Of a stretch of DNA of 64,000 nucleotides, positions 10,733-19,640 are shown piece after piece. Each line of letters begins with the position of its first letter. Within the stretch, counting starts at the first letter, position 1. This stretch comes from Rubricella aquisinus (GTDB lineage: Bacteria; Pseudomonadota; Alphaproteobacteria; Rhodobacterales; Rhodobacteraceae): the NCBI RefSeq assembly GCF_014199445.1, contig NZ_JACIJS010000006.1:186001-250000 (forward strand), read 5' to 3'. The notes beneath the pieces were generated by a model that saw nothing but the letters and a program-made list of their open reading frames with translations, was not told the DNA's origin and searched no databases. A program made the position numbers and the translations under genes.

Positions 10733-11773
10733 TTAGGCGGGCTGGCGCAGGCTGTCCATAGCGCGCGGCAACCGGAGCGCCTGTTGCACGGTCAGGCAGG
10801 GGCGGGCAGGGCGCCCGTTCAGCGCCTGCGCGCCGGTTCGGCGCGGAAACAACCCATAGAGACGCAGGCGCGTGCGCGCAGGCAGATTGCGGATCACCAT
10901 TGGCCCGATCAGGAGCGATTCCACCTCGCATCCTTCGGCAAAGACGATCTCGTGCCGGTCGAGCGCGAAATGCACCCAATCCTGGTGGTGCCGTCCGCGC
11001 ATAAGGCGGATGCCGGGTTGGCGCACCAGCCCCTTGGCCGGGGCAAAGCGTTCGCTCTCATAGGGCAGTTGGTGCGTTCCGCCCACCAGAACGCGATGTT
11101 GCGCGGACAGGATCAGATCGCGGCGGGGGATGGCCGGGCCAAATGCGCCCATTCGGATCAAGACGGGCAGTGTGTCACCGTCGAGCCCCACCTGGTGCCG
11201 GGACCACCAGCGGATCGGCCGTGGCCCGTGATCGCGCGTCAACACCAGATCACCGGCGCGCAGGTCGGCCACCACGCGCTCCCCCGCCGGAGTGGCGATG
11301 CGGGTATCGGGGGCGAAACAGGGCAGGTCGATATAGTCTGTGTACCGTAGGGTCGTATCCCCGAAGTCAGGATCGTTATTGTCCACATTGAAGGAGCGGA
11401 TGAATTCGTAGGACAGATTTGGGTCCAACTGCTCTGACGGCAGATAGCCTATCAGTTGACCGCCGATTTCCACCCGGTCGATTGTGAGGATGCGGCCACC
11501 AGGGGCGCGGATCTCAGCATAGGCTTCGACATAAATGCGGCCAGAGGCGACAGCCGTGCCATCTGGCCGGGTCACGATGCCGGTTTGGTTGGTATCCTCC
11601 CCCCTTTCGTCAGCGGAGGCATCCCCATCGAAGAACACGTCGTTATCCGTGATCTCCATGCGCACCCGATCCTGAAAAGGATCATAGCCGTTGAAAAATT
11701 CAAATGAGTTGGTGCTTGCGTTATACCCGAACGCATCTGCGCTATAGGCAAACAGGGTGTAGGTGGTGGTCAT
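10733..11773 (-). CDS. Hint-domain protein (hedgehog/intein-type autoprocessing domain)
   Basis: A 346-residue protein. Residues 1-155 form an acidic beta-rich region of unknown role. Then comes a Hint domain starting at 'DLPCFAPDTRIATPAGE', where the Cys after the acidic region is the predicted splice-junction nucleophile. It continues through 'VADLRAGDLVLTRDHGPRPIRW' and 'SAQHRVLV'. Proteins of this layout (Hint_2) are common in Rhodobacterales and are thought to self-cleave rather than splice. No C-terminal extein typical of an intein host is seen. I chose ATG at 11773 over a TTG 45 nt upstream. It lies 8 nt upstream of the exporter start on the same strand. Confidence 0.8.
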   Translation of the reverse strand: MTTTYTLFAYSADAFGYNASTNSFEFFNGYDPFQDRVRMEITDNDVFFDGDASADERGEDTNQTGIVTRPDGTAVASGRIYVEAYAEIRAPGGRILTIDRVEIGGQLIGYLPSEQLDPNLSYEFIRSFNVDNNDPDFGDTTLRYTDYIDLPCFAPDTRIATPAGERVVADLRAGDLVLTRDHGPRPIRWWSRHQVGLDGDTLPVLIRMGAFGPAIPRRDLILSAQHRVLVGGTHQLPYESERFAPAKGLVRQPGIRLMRGRHHQDWVHFALDRHEIVFAEGCEVESLLIGPMVIRNLPARTRLRLYGLFPRRTGAQALNGRPARPCLTVQQALRLPRAMDSLRQPA

Positions 11774-11843
11774 CCCAAGCGCTCTTATCCATTCCGTCAG
11801 GAAGGGAGCTACGCGCAAGGATTTAAGTCATGGTAAATGGGCA

Positions 11844-11877
11844 AAGAAAAACGGGGCGCTGCATCGGCAGGCCCCGT
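11844..11877 (-). terminator. Rho-independent terminator of infC
   Basis: Read on the reverse strand, ACGGGGC pairs with GCCCCGT (11871-11877 with 11851-11857) and is followed by a TTTTTCTTT tract. It lies about 30 nt past the infC stop. Confidence 0.85.
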
Positions 11878-11905
11878 TCCGCATGTCGCGTCTGATCGGA
11901 TGAGG

Positions 11906-12451
11906 TCAGGTTTTGACCGGCCCCACGATCATGATCATCTGGCGGCCTTCCATCTTAGGCATGTGTTCGACCTTACCCAGTCCTTCAAGGTCGGTTGCCA
12001 CACGCTCCAGAAGCTCACGACCCAGATTCTGGTGCGCCATTTCCCGGCCTCGGAATCGCAAGGTGACCTTCACCTTGTCCCCATTGTCGAGGAACCGCGT
12101 CACGTTGCGCATTTTCACTTCGTAATCATGGGTATCGGTGTTGGGGCGGAATTTGACCTCCTTCACCTCGATGATCTTCTGCTTTTTGCGCGCTTCGGAT
12201 TCTTTTTTCTGCTGTTCGTATTTGAACTTGCCGAAATCCATAATTTTGCAAACCGGTGGGTTCGCATTCGGAGAAATCTCGACAAGGTCAAGCCCTTCTT
12301 CCTCTGCCATGGCGAGTGCCGCGGCGGGGGACAGGACACCATGGTTTTCGCCAGCCGATCCGATCAGGCGGATTTCGGGTGCACGCACGCGATCATTGAC
12401 TCGAGGGCCGGTGTCACGGGTGGGCGGGGCGTTGTGTGGTCTGCGGGCGAT
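11906..12451 (-). CDS. infC: Translation initiation factor IF-3, probable ATC start
   Basis: IF-3 binds the 30S subunit, prevents premature 50S joining and proofreads start codons. The protein shows the N-domain '[17 protein letters not shown]', the linker '[11 protein letters not shown]' and the C-domain '[15 protein letters not shown]'. Starting at ATC (12449-12451) gives 181 residues, matching the family (E. coli 180). A GGAG sits 9 nt upstream of this ATC. The in-frame ATG at 12481, by contrast, has no recognisable ribosome binding site and adds ten poorly conserved residues. E. coli infC uses AUU for IF-3 autoregulation, so a rare start here is expected. Its own terminator follows. Confidence 0.93.
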   Translation of the reverse strand: MARRPHNAPPTRDTGPRVNDRVRAPEIRLIGSAGENHGVLSPAAALAMAEEEGLDLVEISPNANPPVCKIMDFGKFKYEQQKKESEARKKQKIIEVKEVKFRPNTDTHDYEVKMRNVTRFLDNGDKVKVTLRFRGREMAHQNLGRELLERVATDLEGLGKVEHMPKMEGRQMIMIVGPVKT

Positions 12452-12462
12452 GGTGGTATGCT
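12449..12462 (-). promoter_or_regulatory. GGAG ribosome binding site plus non-canonical ATC start of infC
   Basis: On the reverse strand, GGAG is followed by CATACCACC and then ATC GCC CGC AGA. The 9-nt spacing is optimal for initiation at ATC. This is the element expected for IF-3 feedback control through discrimination against non-AUG starts. Confidence 0.65.
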
Positions 12463-12608
12463 CCGTTGTTGTTTCGATCATATGCGCAAATGGATGTAGC
12501 CATTGCACTTCATGCTCTTAAGTGGATAAAAATCCCATGAAGGTCAAGAGTCGCCGTCACGTTGGAGAAGCCAACAGCAGGTGTCCGGGCCTTTGAGCGG
12601 GGAATTTT

Positions 12609-13262
12609 GTGGAAGTTGCATATCTGGGTCTGATGCTGTCGGTGATGGGCGCGCTTGTCTATGTAAGCGTTTTCCAACTTGCCGCGCCGTCGCTGCGCCG
12701 CATGATCGTCAAGGGATGCGCCGTCAGCGGGCTGATCCTGTTTGCCGTGGGCTTTGGCGCGCCGCTGATGCTGATCGTGGCCCTTGGCCTGATGTTCGTC
12801 ACGGACCTCGTTTTGGCCTCCGGCGCGTTTCGCACCAAACGGTTGATGATCATCGGCATGATCACCTCCATCGCCGGGCAGGGGGCGTTGATGCTGTTGT
12901 TCGCGCAGCATTGGGGCGGGCTGGAGAACTGGTTTTTCGGGCTGGTGGCCATCTTGGGCTTTGGCTTGGGCATTCTGACCATGCTCTGGGATGAGATGAA
13001 AAAGATGCTGTTCCCCGTCATGATCTATATCAGCAGCATTGCCGCGATGGCGTATTTCTCCTTCGGACTAATGGAGCCTTACCGGCTGGCGGTTTATGGC
13101 TCGGTGCTCTTTATCGTGCATGCGATCATCCATGCGTTTGAACAATTCCATCTGGCGCCGACATCGCCCTATGTGCGGGTCACGGCCCCCGTCATCTATC
13201 TGCTCTATTACGGGGCGCTGCTGATATTCGCGCTCGCGTTCATCCTGCCCGAAGCACTCTGA
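12609..13262 (+). CDS. YhhN-like (TMEM86/lysoplasmalogenase family) membrane protein, copy 1
   Basis: A 217-residue protein made almost wholly of membrane segments (about eight). It shares an end pattern with the next two genes: an A-Y strand ('IAAMAYFSFGL'), a G..LF.......E.F helix ('YGSVLFIVHAIIHAFEQF') and a final 'APVIYLLYYGALLIFALAF'. This matches the YhhN/TMEM86 family, whose animal members hydrolyse the vinyl ether bond of lysoplasmalogens; the bacterial substrate is uncertain. The conserved GD of the family's third helix reads TD here, so activity may differ. GTG start at 12609 with GGGGA upstream. It is the most divergent of the three. Confidence 0.62.
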   Translation: MEVAYLGLMLSVMGALVYVSVFQLAAPSLRRMIVKGCAVSGLILFAVGFGAPLMLIVALGLMFVTDLVLASGAFRTKRLMIIGMITSIAGQGALMLLFAQHWGGLENWFFGLVAILGFGLGILTMLWDEMKKMLFPVMIYISSIAAMAYFSFGLMEPYRLAVYGSVLFIVHAIIHAFEQFHLAPTSPYVRVTAPVIYLLYYGALLIFALAFILPEAL

Positions 13263-13468
13263 TTTCCGAGTTTTCGATTCGATTTTGGTGAGGGTGGCTT
13301 GCCGGTTGGATTGTCGCGTTCTGATATCGACATATGTGCGGTTGTATATAAAGCTACCCGCAATGGCGTGACACACGTTTAAGTTGTGAAACGGGTCGAA
13401 ACAGCGCGAAACACTTGCCCTTCCTTCACCGATGCTGTGCAAAGGGGTCAGCTTTGGGGGCTTGACGG

Positions 13469-14098
13469 TTGTTGCTGATCTTATCCATTGGTTGTGCGCT
13501 TGTGTATGGGCTGGCCTTTAGTTGGCGGCCTGACCTGTTGCCACGGATTGTGACCAAAACTGCGGCGATGCTGCTGCTGTCTTTGGTGGCTGTGCTCTCC
13601 GATGCCCCGCTTTTCATCATGTTTGGAATTCTGTCTGCCACACTGGGGGATTTCCTCGTCATCTATGGCTACCGATGGAAAAGCGTGGCGCGGCTCAGGA
13701 TCAGTTCGCTGGCCTATATGGTGGCCTATGGCGCCTATATCGTCGGGTTCGTGAAGGCGGATGCGGCACTGGGGGCTGATTTTGCCTATGTCTTTGCTTT
13801 TGCAATCGCTTTTGGTGCGATGGTGCTAAGTTGCTTTGGGCCCCAGATGCGGGAGATTTCCTCGCCCTCGGTGCTTTTTTCGCTGATGGTCGTGGCGCAG
13901 TTTTCCGTCGCCTATACCCTTCCGCCGGAGCATGTGCTGGCGTGGTACGGTGCCTGCCTGATCCTGATCTCCAAGGCGCTGTTCGGGTATGAGCTGTTTT
14001 TGGTTCCGCAGGGCGATAAACGTCGCAGATTGTCGAGCCCGGCGGTCTGGTTGAGCTATTTCTCTGGCCAAGCGTTGATCGTGATGGGGTTTGCCTGA
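13469..14098 (+). CDS. YhhN-like (TMEM86/lysoplasmalogenase family) membrane protein, copy 2
   Basis: A 209-residue polytopic membrane protein. Family-like features are 'SATLGDFLVIYG' with the GD pair, 'AYTLPPEHVLAWYGACLILISKALFGYELF' (read in parts), and a closing 'SPAVWLSYFSGQALIV'. It is clearly more similar to copy 3 than to copy 1. Start TTG at 13469 with GGGGG ending 8 nt upstream. A 206-nt gap separates it from copy 1, enough for its own promoter, while copy 3 follows after 59 nt. The function is inferred from weak family resemblance only. Confidence 0.62.
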   Translation: MLLILSIGCALVYGLAFSWRPDLLPRIVTKTAAMLLLSLVAVLSDAPLFIMFGILSATLGDFLVIYGYRWKSVARLRISSLAYMVAYGAYIVGFVKADAALGADFAYVFAFAIAFGAMVLSCFGPQMREISSPSVLFSLMVVAQFSVAYTLPPEHVLAWYGACLILISKALFGYELFLVPQGDKRRRLSSPAVWLSYFSGQALIVMGFA

Positions 14099-14157
14099 GC
14101 GATTAATTGCCGGCGGCGATGGATCACCTGCGCCGTGTTGAAAGGATCTGACTGCCC

Positions 14158-14805
14158 GTGTTGTCCCCGGCTTCCCTCCTTGCTGCGGCGCTCATTTCGT
14201 CCGTGATCTACGGCGTCGGCTTTAGCTGGCGGGTGGAGGGGCGCGCGCGGGCATGGGTCAAGCTGGCCGCGATGGGATGTCTGATCCTCTATGCGATTGC
14301 CGCCGGGATGCCGTGGCTGCTGGTTCTGGCCCTTGTCTGTGCGACGGTGGGCGATGTTCTGGTCGTTTCGGGGTGGAACGTGCCGCAAGAGCGGCTTTTG
14401 CACACCAGCCTTGCCGCCTATATGGGCTGCTATTTGCTGCAAATGTTCATGTTTTTCATGACAGGCGCGCAGTTTGATGCCGATTTCGCCATCACCTTTG
14501 CGCTGGCTTTGTCGATCCTCGTGATGGGGCTTGTCGCCTTCGGGAAAGACATGCTGAGCGTGTCTGTCGTCACGATTTTCTATGGCCTACTCGTGGTGTT
14601 GATCGTCAGCACGGCCTACACCCTGCCGGATGCGTTTTGGCGTGCGAAACTCGGGACTGCGCTGTTTTTCGCGGCAGGGCTGCTTTACGGGATCGAGTTG
14701 TTTCGCATCGGTGCGCATGATCCGAAACGGTATTTAGTGAGCCCCGCGATTTGGTTCACCTATATCGCGGGGCATCTTCTTGTTTTGTGGGCGTTTTCCG
14801 CCTAG
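14158..14805 (+). CDS. YhhN-like (TMEM86/lysoplasmalogenase family) membrane protein, copy 3
   Basis: A 215-residue polytopic membrane protein. '[13 protein letters not shown]', '[17 protein letters not shown]', 'GLLYGIELF' and '[16 protein letters not shown]' align with copy 2. The pattern fits the YhhN/TMEM86 family. Start GTG at 14158, with AAAGGA 11 nt upstream; TTG at 14161 is an alternative. The stop TAG (14803-14805) overlaps the reverse-strand stop of thrS (14802-14804), so the two genes meet tail to tail. Confidence 0.62.
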   Translation: MLSPASLLAAALISSVIYGVGFSWRVEGRARAWVKLAAMGCLILYAIAAGMPWLLVLALVCATVGDVLVVSGWNVPQERLLHTSLAAYMGCYLLQMFMFFMTGAQFDADFAITFALALSILVMGLVAFGKDMLSVSVVTIFYGLLVVLIVSTAYTLPDAFWRAKLGTALFFAAGLLYGIELFRIGAHDPKRYLVSPAIWFTYIAGHLLVLWAFSA

Positions 14806-16751
14806 TGGCGCAGATCGACCGGGGTTGCTTCCTCCCGCAGGATCGCGACGGCCTCCGCCACGGTGATCACCTTTGAGTGTTTCTCGCCCAGGCGGCGCAT
14901 GGACACGGTGCCATCTTCCACTTCCTGACGCCCAACGGCGAGGATCACCGGCACCTTGCCCACGGAATGTTCGCGGACCTTGTAGTTGATCTTTTCGTTG
15001 CGGCTGTCTGTCTCTGCCCGGATGCCTGCCGCGCGCAATTGTGCGACGATATCGGCGGCAAACGCATCCGCATCCGACACGATGGTCGCGACAACCACCT
15101 GCCGTGGGGCAAGCCAAAGCGGGAATTTGCCCGCGTGGTTTTCGATCAGAATGCCGATGAACCGCTCAAAAGAGCCAAGCGTCGCACGGTGCAGCATCAC
15201 CGGGCGGTGCGGCTCCCCATCCTGCCCGATATAGCTCGCATCAAGCCGCTCCGGCAGAACGAAATCGACCTGATGCGTACCGCATTGCCAGTCGCGCCCG
15301 ATGGCATCGGTCAGAACGAATTCCAGTTTCGGGCCATAAAACGCGCCTTCGCCGGGGTTCAGTTCCGGCTCGATCCCTGCGGCACGGGTCGCGGACAAAA
15401 GCGCGGCTTCGGCCTTGTCCCACACCTCATCAGACCCGGCGCGCACCTCTGGCCGGTCGGAGAATTTGACCTTGAACCCCTCGAACCCAAGGTCCTGATA
15501 GGTCTTAGACAGGAAGGAGATGAATTCCGCCGTCTCCGCCTCGATCTGGTCCTCCCGGCAGAAGATATGACCGTCATCCTGCGTGAAGCCGCGCACCCGC
15601 ATGATCCCATGCAGCGCGCCCGATGGCTCATACCGGTTGCACGAGCCAAATTCGGCCATGCGCAGCGGCAGATCGCGATAGGATTTCATACCCTGATTGA
15701 AAATCTGCACATGGCAGGGGCAGTTCATCGGTTTGAGTGCATTGATCGCCTTTTCGCGGGCGTGCTCCTCGTCCACTTCGACGATGAACATATTTTCCTG
15801 GTATTTTTCCCAATGGCCCGAGGCTTCCCACAATTTGCGGTCCACGACCTGTGGCGTATTCACCTCGACATAGCCACCCGCCCGCTGGCGGCGGCGCATG
15901 TAGTCCTGCAAGGTGGTATAGATGTTCCAGCCATTCGGATGCCAGAAAATCTGCCCCGGCGCTTCCTCCTGCATGTGAAAGAGGTCCATCTCCCGGCCCA
16001 GCTTACGGTGGTCGCGCTTGGCCGCTTCCTCCAGCATGGTGAGGTAGGCTTTCAGCTCCTGCTTGTTGCGCCACGCGGTGCCATAGATGCGCTGAAGCTG
16101 CTTGTTCTTTGCGTCGCCCCGCCAATAGGCACCCGAGACGCGCATCAGTTTGAACGCATCGGCAGGCACTTGGCCAGTATGCGCCAGATGCGGGCCACGG
16201 CACAGATCTTGCCAGTCCCCATGCCAATACATGCGGATCGCCTCACCCTCGGGGATCATGCCCACAAGTTCGACCTTGAACGGCTCGCCAGAGGCTTCGT
16301 AATGGGCCACAGCGCGGGCGCGGTCCCAAATTTCCGTGCGAACGGGATCGCGCAAGGCGATGATATCGCGCATTTTCTTTTCAATGACCTCAAGGTCTTC
16401 GGCAGAGAATGGCTCTTCCCGGTCGAAATCGTAATACCAGCCGTTTTCAATCACCGGGCCGATGGTGACCTTCACATCGGGCCAGATTTCCTGCACCGCG
16501 CGCGCCATGATATGCGCGCAATCATGCCGGATCAGTTCGAGCGCTTGCGGCTCATCCTTGAGGGTGTGAATGGCAAGGTCGGCATCCGCCTCAATGGGCC
16601 GGGACAGATCGCGAAATTCACCGTTGACGGTGCAGGCCAACGCGGCCTTTCCGAGCGATTTCGAGATATCGGATGCAACCTCACCCCCGGTGATCCCCGC
16701 CTCATAGCTGCGCTGTGCGCCATCGGGCAAAGTGATCGTGATCTGGGACAT
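14802..16751 (-). CDS. thrS: Threonyl-tRNA synthetase
   Basis: A class II aminoacyl-tRNA synthetase of 649 residues that charges tRNA-Thr. Domains in order: an N-terminal TGS domain ('[16 protein letters not shown]'), an editing domain with '[16 protein letters not shown]', a catalytic core with '[10 protein letters not shown]' (zinc Cys) and '[17 protein letters not shown]', and an anticodon-binding C-terminus ('[12 protein letters not shown]'). The ATG at 16751 is preceded by GAGGAGG at about 8 nt. The frame continues upstream for 45 residues but without homology. Confidence 0.97.
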   Translation of the reverse strand: MSQITITLPDGAQRSYEAGITGGEVASDISKSLGKAALACTVNGEFRDLSRPIEADADLAIHTLKDEPQALELIRHDCAHIMARAVQEIWPDVKVTIGPVIENGWYYDFDREEPFSAEDLEVIEKKMRDIIALRDPVRTEIWDRARAVAHYEASGEPFKVELVGMIPEGEAIRMYWHGDWQDLCRGPHLAHTGQVPADAFKLMRVSGAYWRGDAKNKQLQRIYGTAWRNKQELKAYLTMLEEAAKRDHRKLGREMDLFHMQEEAPGQIFWHPNGWNIYTTLQDYMRRRQRAGGYVEVNTPQVVDRKLWEASGHWEKYQENMFIVEVDEEHAREKAINALKPMNCPCHVQIFNQGMKSYRDLPLRMAEFGSCNRYEPSGALHGIMRVRGFTQDDGHIFCREDQIEAETAEFISFLSKTYQDLGFEGFKVKFSDRPEVRAGSDEVWDKAEAALLSATRAAGIEPELNPGEGAFYGPKLEFVLTDAIGRDWQCGTHQVDFVLPERLDASYIGQDGEPHRPVMLHRATLGSFERFIGILIENHAGKFPLWLAPRQVVVATIVSDADAFAADIVAQLRAAGIRAETDSRNEKINYKVREHSVGKVPVILAVGRQEVEDGTVSMRRLGEKHSKVITVAEAVAILREEATPVDLRH

Positions 16752-16928
16752 CTGATGGTCCTCCTCGGTTTGGCGCCTACGAAACGCCCGGTTGGGGTAT
16801 GTGGTTCGGGCGCAGTCATCGCCGCATTGGCCGAGCCTGTCAAGCGTCGCGAAACGCGCCGGGCATGCTCTGTCTGGAATTATCACCCGAGTGCCGGGCG
16901 TTACCGCGCTGTGAGGCGCGGCCCCTAA

Positions 16929-19478
16929 TTATGCCGCGCGAATCCGACCGATGATCTCGGTCATGTCGCGGGACAGCGTGGGTGCCGAAGCGATCCGTTC
17001 CAACTCCGGCCCGATCAGCGCCTGCCGGGCCCTATCGAGTCTCCGCCACGTCTCGAACGCGCCCGCGACCCGTGCGGTGGTCTGCGGATTGACCGGGTCA
17101 AGGGTCAACAGCCAGTCGGCCAAGAGCGTGTAGCCGCTGCCATCCGCCCGGTGAAAACCAGCCGGGTTCGCCACGGCAAAGGCACCGATGACCGCGCGAA
17201 AGCGGTTGGGGTTCTTCCAGTTGAACGCGGCATGTTGGGTGAGTGTCTTGACCGTCGCGACAGCCTGCGCGGGCGGCGTGGCCACGGCCTGCACCGTGAA
17301 CCATTTGTCCATCACCAACGCATCCGTGGCCCATTTCGTCTCAAACGCGGCAAGGGCGTCCTGCGCCTGACCCGCGCTGACCAACAGGGCCAAGGCGGCC
17401 ATCGTCTCTGTCATGTTGTTGGCCGTGTCGAACATCGCCTTTGCCTCTACCGCCTGACGGTCCAGTCGCGTGAGATAGGCCAATAGCCGGGCGCGCAGCG
17501 CCCGTTGCCCCGGTGCTGCACCATCGGGAGAATAGGGACCATCCACCCGCATTGCGGCATAGACGGCGGGCAGCGCATCGCCCAACGCCGTCGCAATGGT
17601 ATGCTCCACCACGGCGCGCCGGTCGTGGATGGCCGATGGGTCCACCACTTGGCCCCGCCCTGCGACATGCGCGGCGATCTCCTCTTCGGATGGCAGGGTC
17701 AGGGTCAGCGCGCGGAACGCTGGATCAAGGGTTTCATCCGTCAGCACTGCCTGCAAGCCCGCGCCCAGTGCAGCGTTATCCCGGTCGGAGGTCAAAGCCT
17801 CCAGCATCATCGCGCGGCCTGCCTCCCATCGGTTGAACGGATCGCTGTCATGGGCAAGGAGGAATGCCTGTTCCGCCGCCGACACATCCCGCGCCAATGT
17901 GACGGGCGCGGAAAAGCCGCGTAGCAGGCTCGGCACCGGGCGCTCCGCCAGATCAAAGCTCAGGCTTTCCTGCGGTTGTGTCAGCACATGCAGGCCCTGC
18001 GCCACTTCCGCCCCGGTCTTGTCCAACAGCCCGTAAGCCATTGGGATCGGCACGGGTTTCTTGTCCGTCTGGCCGGGTGTGTCGGGCACGGTTTGCGTAA
18101 AGGTGAGCGTGTAGCGCCCGTCCTCCCATGCCTCCGCCACATCGACACGCGGCGTGCCCGCCTGCGCGTACCAAAGCGCGAATTGGCTGAGGTCAATGTC
18201 GCAGGCATCCTCAAACACCTTGAGCCAATCCTCGATCGTGCAGGCCTGCCCATCATGCCGCTCGAAATAGAGGTCGGTGCCCCGGCGGTATCCTTGAGGC
18301 CCAACCATGAGCCAAAGCATACGGATCAGTTCGGCGCCTTTCTCATAGACCGTCGCGGTGTAGAAATTGTTGATCTCCACATATTCGGCAGGGCGCACGG
18401 GGTGCGCCAGTGGCCCGCTATCTTCGCGAAACTGGCGGGCGCGCAGCATCTTGACGTCATCAATGCGTTTCACCGGTTCGGAGCGCATGTCGCCGGTGAA
18501 CCGCTGATCGCGGAACACGGTCAGCCCTTCCTTGAGGCACAGTTGGAACCAATCGCGGCAGGTGATCCGGTTGCCCGTCCAGTTGTGAAAATACTCATGG
18601 GCGATGATCGCCTCGATCCGCTCGAAATCGAGGTCTGTCGCGGTGTCGGGCGTGGCCAGCACATAGCGGCTGTTGAAGATGTTGAGGCCCTTATTCTCCA
18701 TCGCGCCCATATTGAAATCATCGACCGCCACGATCATGAACAGATCAAGGTCATATTCCCGGCCATATTCGGTCTCGTCCCAGCGCATGGAGCGTTTGAG
18801 TGCATCCATCGCATAAGCGCATTTGCCCTCATCGCCGGGGCGGACATAGATTTTTAGGTCCACCTTGCGGCCCGACATGGTGGTGAACGTGTCGTCCACC
18901 GACACCAGCTCGCCCGCGACAAGTGCGAAGAGATAGGCTGGTTTTGGCCACGGATCGTGCCATTCGGCCCAGCCGTCGCCCTGCGCGGTTGGATTGCCAT
19001 TAGACAGCATGACGGGCAAGTCGCCCTCGATCCGCACGGTGAAAGGGGCCATCACATCGGGGCGGTCGGGATAGTAGGTGATCTTGCGAAAACCCTCGGC
19101 CTCGCATTGCGTGCAATACATCGCGTTGGACATATAAAGCCCTTCCAGCGCGGTATTGGCCGCCGGGTTGATTTCGACCTCCGCCGTCCATGTGAAGCCG
19201 CCCTGCGGGACATTTTGCACCGTCAGGCCCGTTGCGGTGATGTCCGGGGTCACGTCCTGCCCGTCGATCCACGCGGCCATAAGGGTCAACTGCTCCCCAT
19301 CAAGTTCCAAAGGGTGATCCCCATCCGCACGTGCGGGATTGGGCACGAACACGATTTCCGAAGCCACGCGCGTGGCCTCCGCCTTCAGGGAAAAGGTCAG
19401 CGAGACCCGCTCCACCAGCCATGCGGGCGGCGAATATGCGGCAAGGCGGGTGACGGGGTGTTGGGTATCGGTGCGCAT
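16929..19478 (-). CDS. pepN: Aminopeptidase N
   Basis: A gluzincin (M1) metallo-aminopeptidase of 849 residues that trims N-terminal residues from peptides in the cytoplasm. The substrate-binding 'MGAMENKGLNIFNS' and the zinc site 'HEYFHNWTG' (HExxH, with the second Glu in 'LKEGLTVFRDQ') are intact. The length and the C-terminal helical domain fit the E. coli PepN type. The start is the ATG at 19478 with GAGG 6 nt upstream, giving 'MRTDTQHPVTRLAAY', the usual family opening. It is divergent from glcB. Confidence 0.95.
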   Translation of the reverse strand: MRTDTQHPVTRLAAYSPPAWLVERVSLTFSLKAEATRVASEIVFVPNPARADGDHPLELDGEQLTLMAAWIDGQDVTPDITATGLTVQNVPQGGFTWTAEVEINPAANTALEGLYMSNAMYCTQCEAEGFRKITYYPDRPDVMAPFTVRIEGDLPVMLSNGNPTAQGDGWAEWHDPWPKPAYLFALVAGELVSVDDTFTTMSGRKVDLKIYVRPGDEGKCAYAMDALKRSMRWDETEYGREYDLDLFMIVAVDDFNMGAMENKGLNIFNSRYVLATPDTATDLDFERIEAIIAHEYFHNWTGNRITCRDWFQLCLKEGLTVFRDQRFTGDMRSEPVKRIDDVKMLRARQFREDSGPLAHPVRPAEYVEINNFYTATVYEKGAELIRMLWLMVGPQGYRRGTDLYFERHDGQACTIEDWLKVFEDACDIDLSQFALWYAQAGTPRVDVAEAWEDGRYTLTFTQTVPDTPGQTDKKPVPIPMAYGLLDKTGAEVAQGLHVLTQPQESLSFDLAERPVPSLLRGFSAPVTLARDVSAAEQAFLLAHDSDPFNRWEAGRAMMLEALTSDRDNAALGAGLQAVLTDETLDPAFRALTLTLPSEEEIAAHVAGRGQVVDPSAIHDRRAVVEHTIATALGDALPAVYAAMRVDGPYSPDGAAPGQRALRARLLAYLTRLDRQAVEAKAMFDTANNMTETMAALALLVSAGQAQDALAAFETKWATDALVMDKWFTVQAVATPPAQAVATVKTLTQHAAFNWKNPNRFRAVIGAFAVANPAGFHRADGSGYTLLADWLLTLDPVNPQTTARVAGAFETWRRLDRARQALIGPELERIASAPTLSRDMTEIIGRIRAA

Positions 19479-19640
19479 GGGAAACCTCGGGCAAATGCTG
19501 CTGTCACAGGAGATGGCACGAGAGGGCGGGGAGGTCAAACTTCCACTATGTGAAAACCTTTTTCAAAAGTGTTTGCCGCCCGCATGCCGTGGCATACATG
19601 CCAGTGCAGACCATAGGACATCGCCCTCAAAGGAGCCGCC

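Noticed and set aside
12479-12481. ATG at 12481 as the infC start
   Set aside because: No ribosome binding site; the ATC 30 nt downstream has GGAG at ideal spacing and gives the standard length. Kept only as an alternative.
14877-16928. Very long forward frame (683 codons) opposite thrS
   Set aside because: It is an antisense shadow of a conserved synthetase in GC-rich DNA; its product is Arg/His-rich with no family resemblance.
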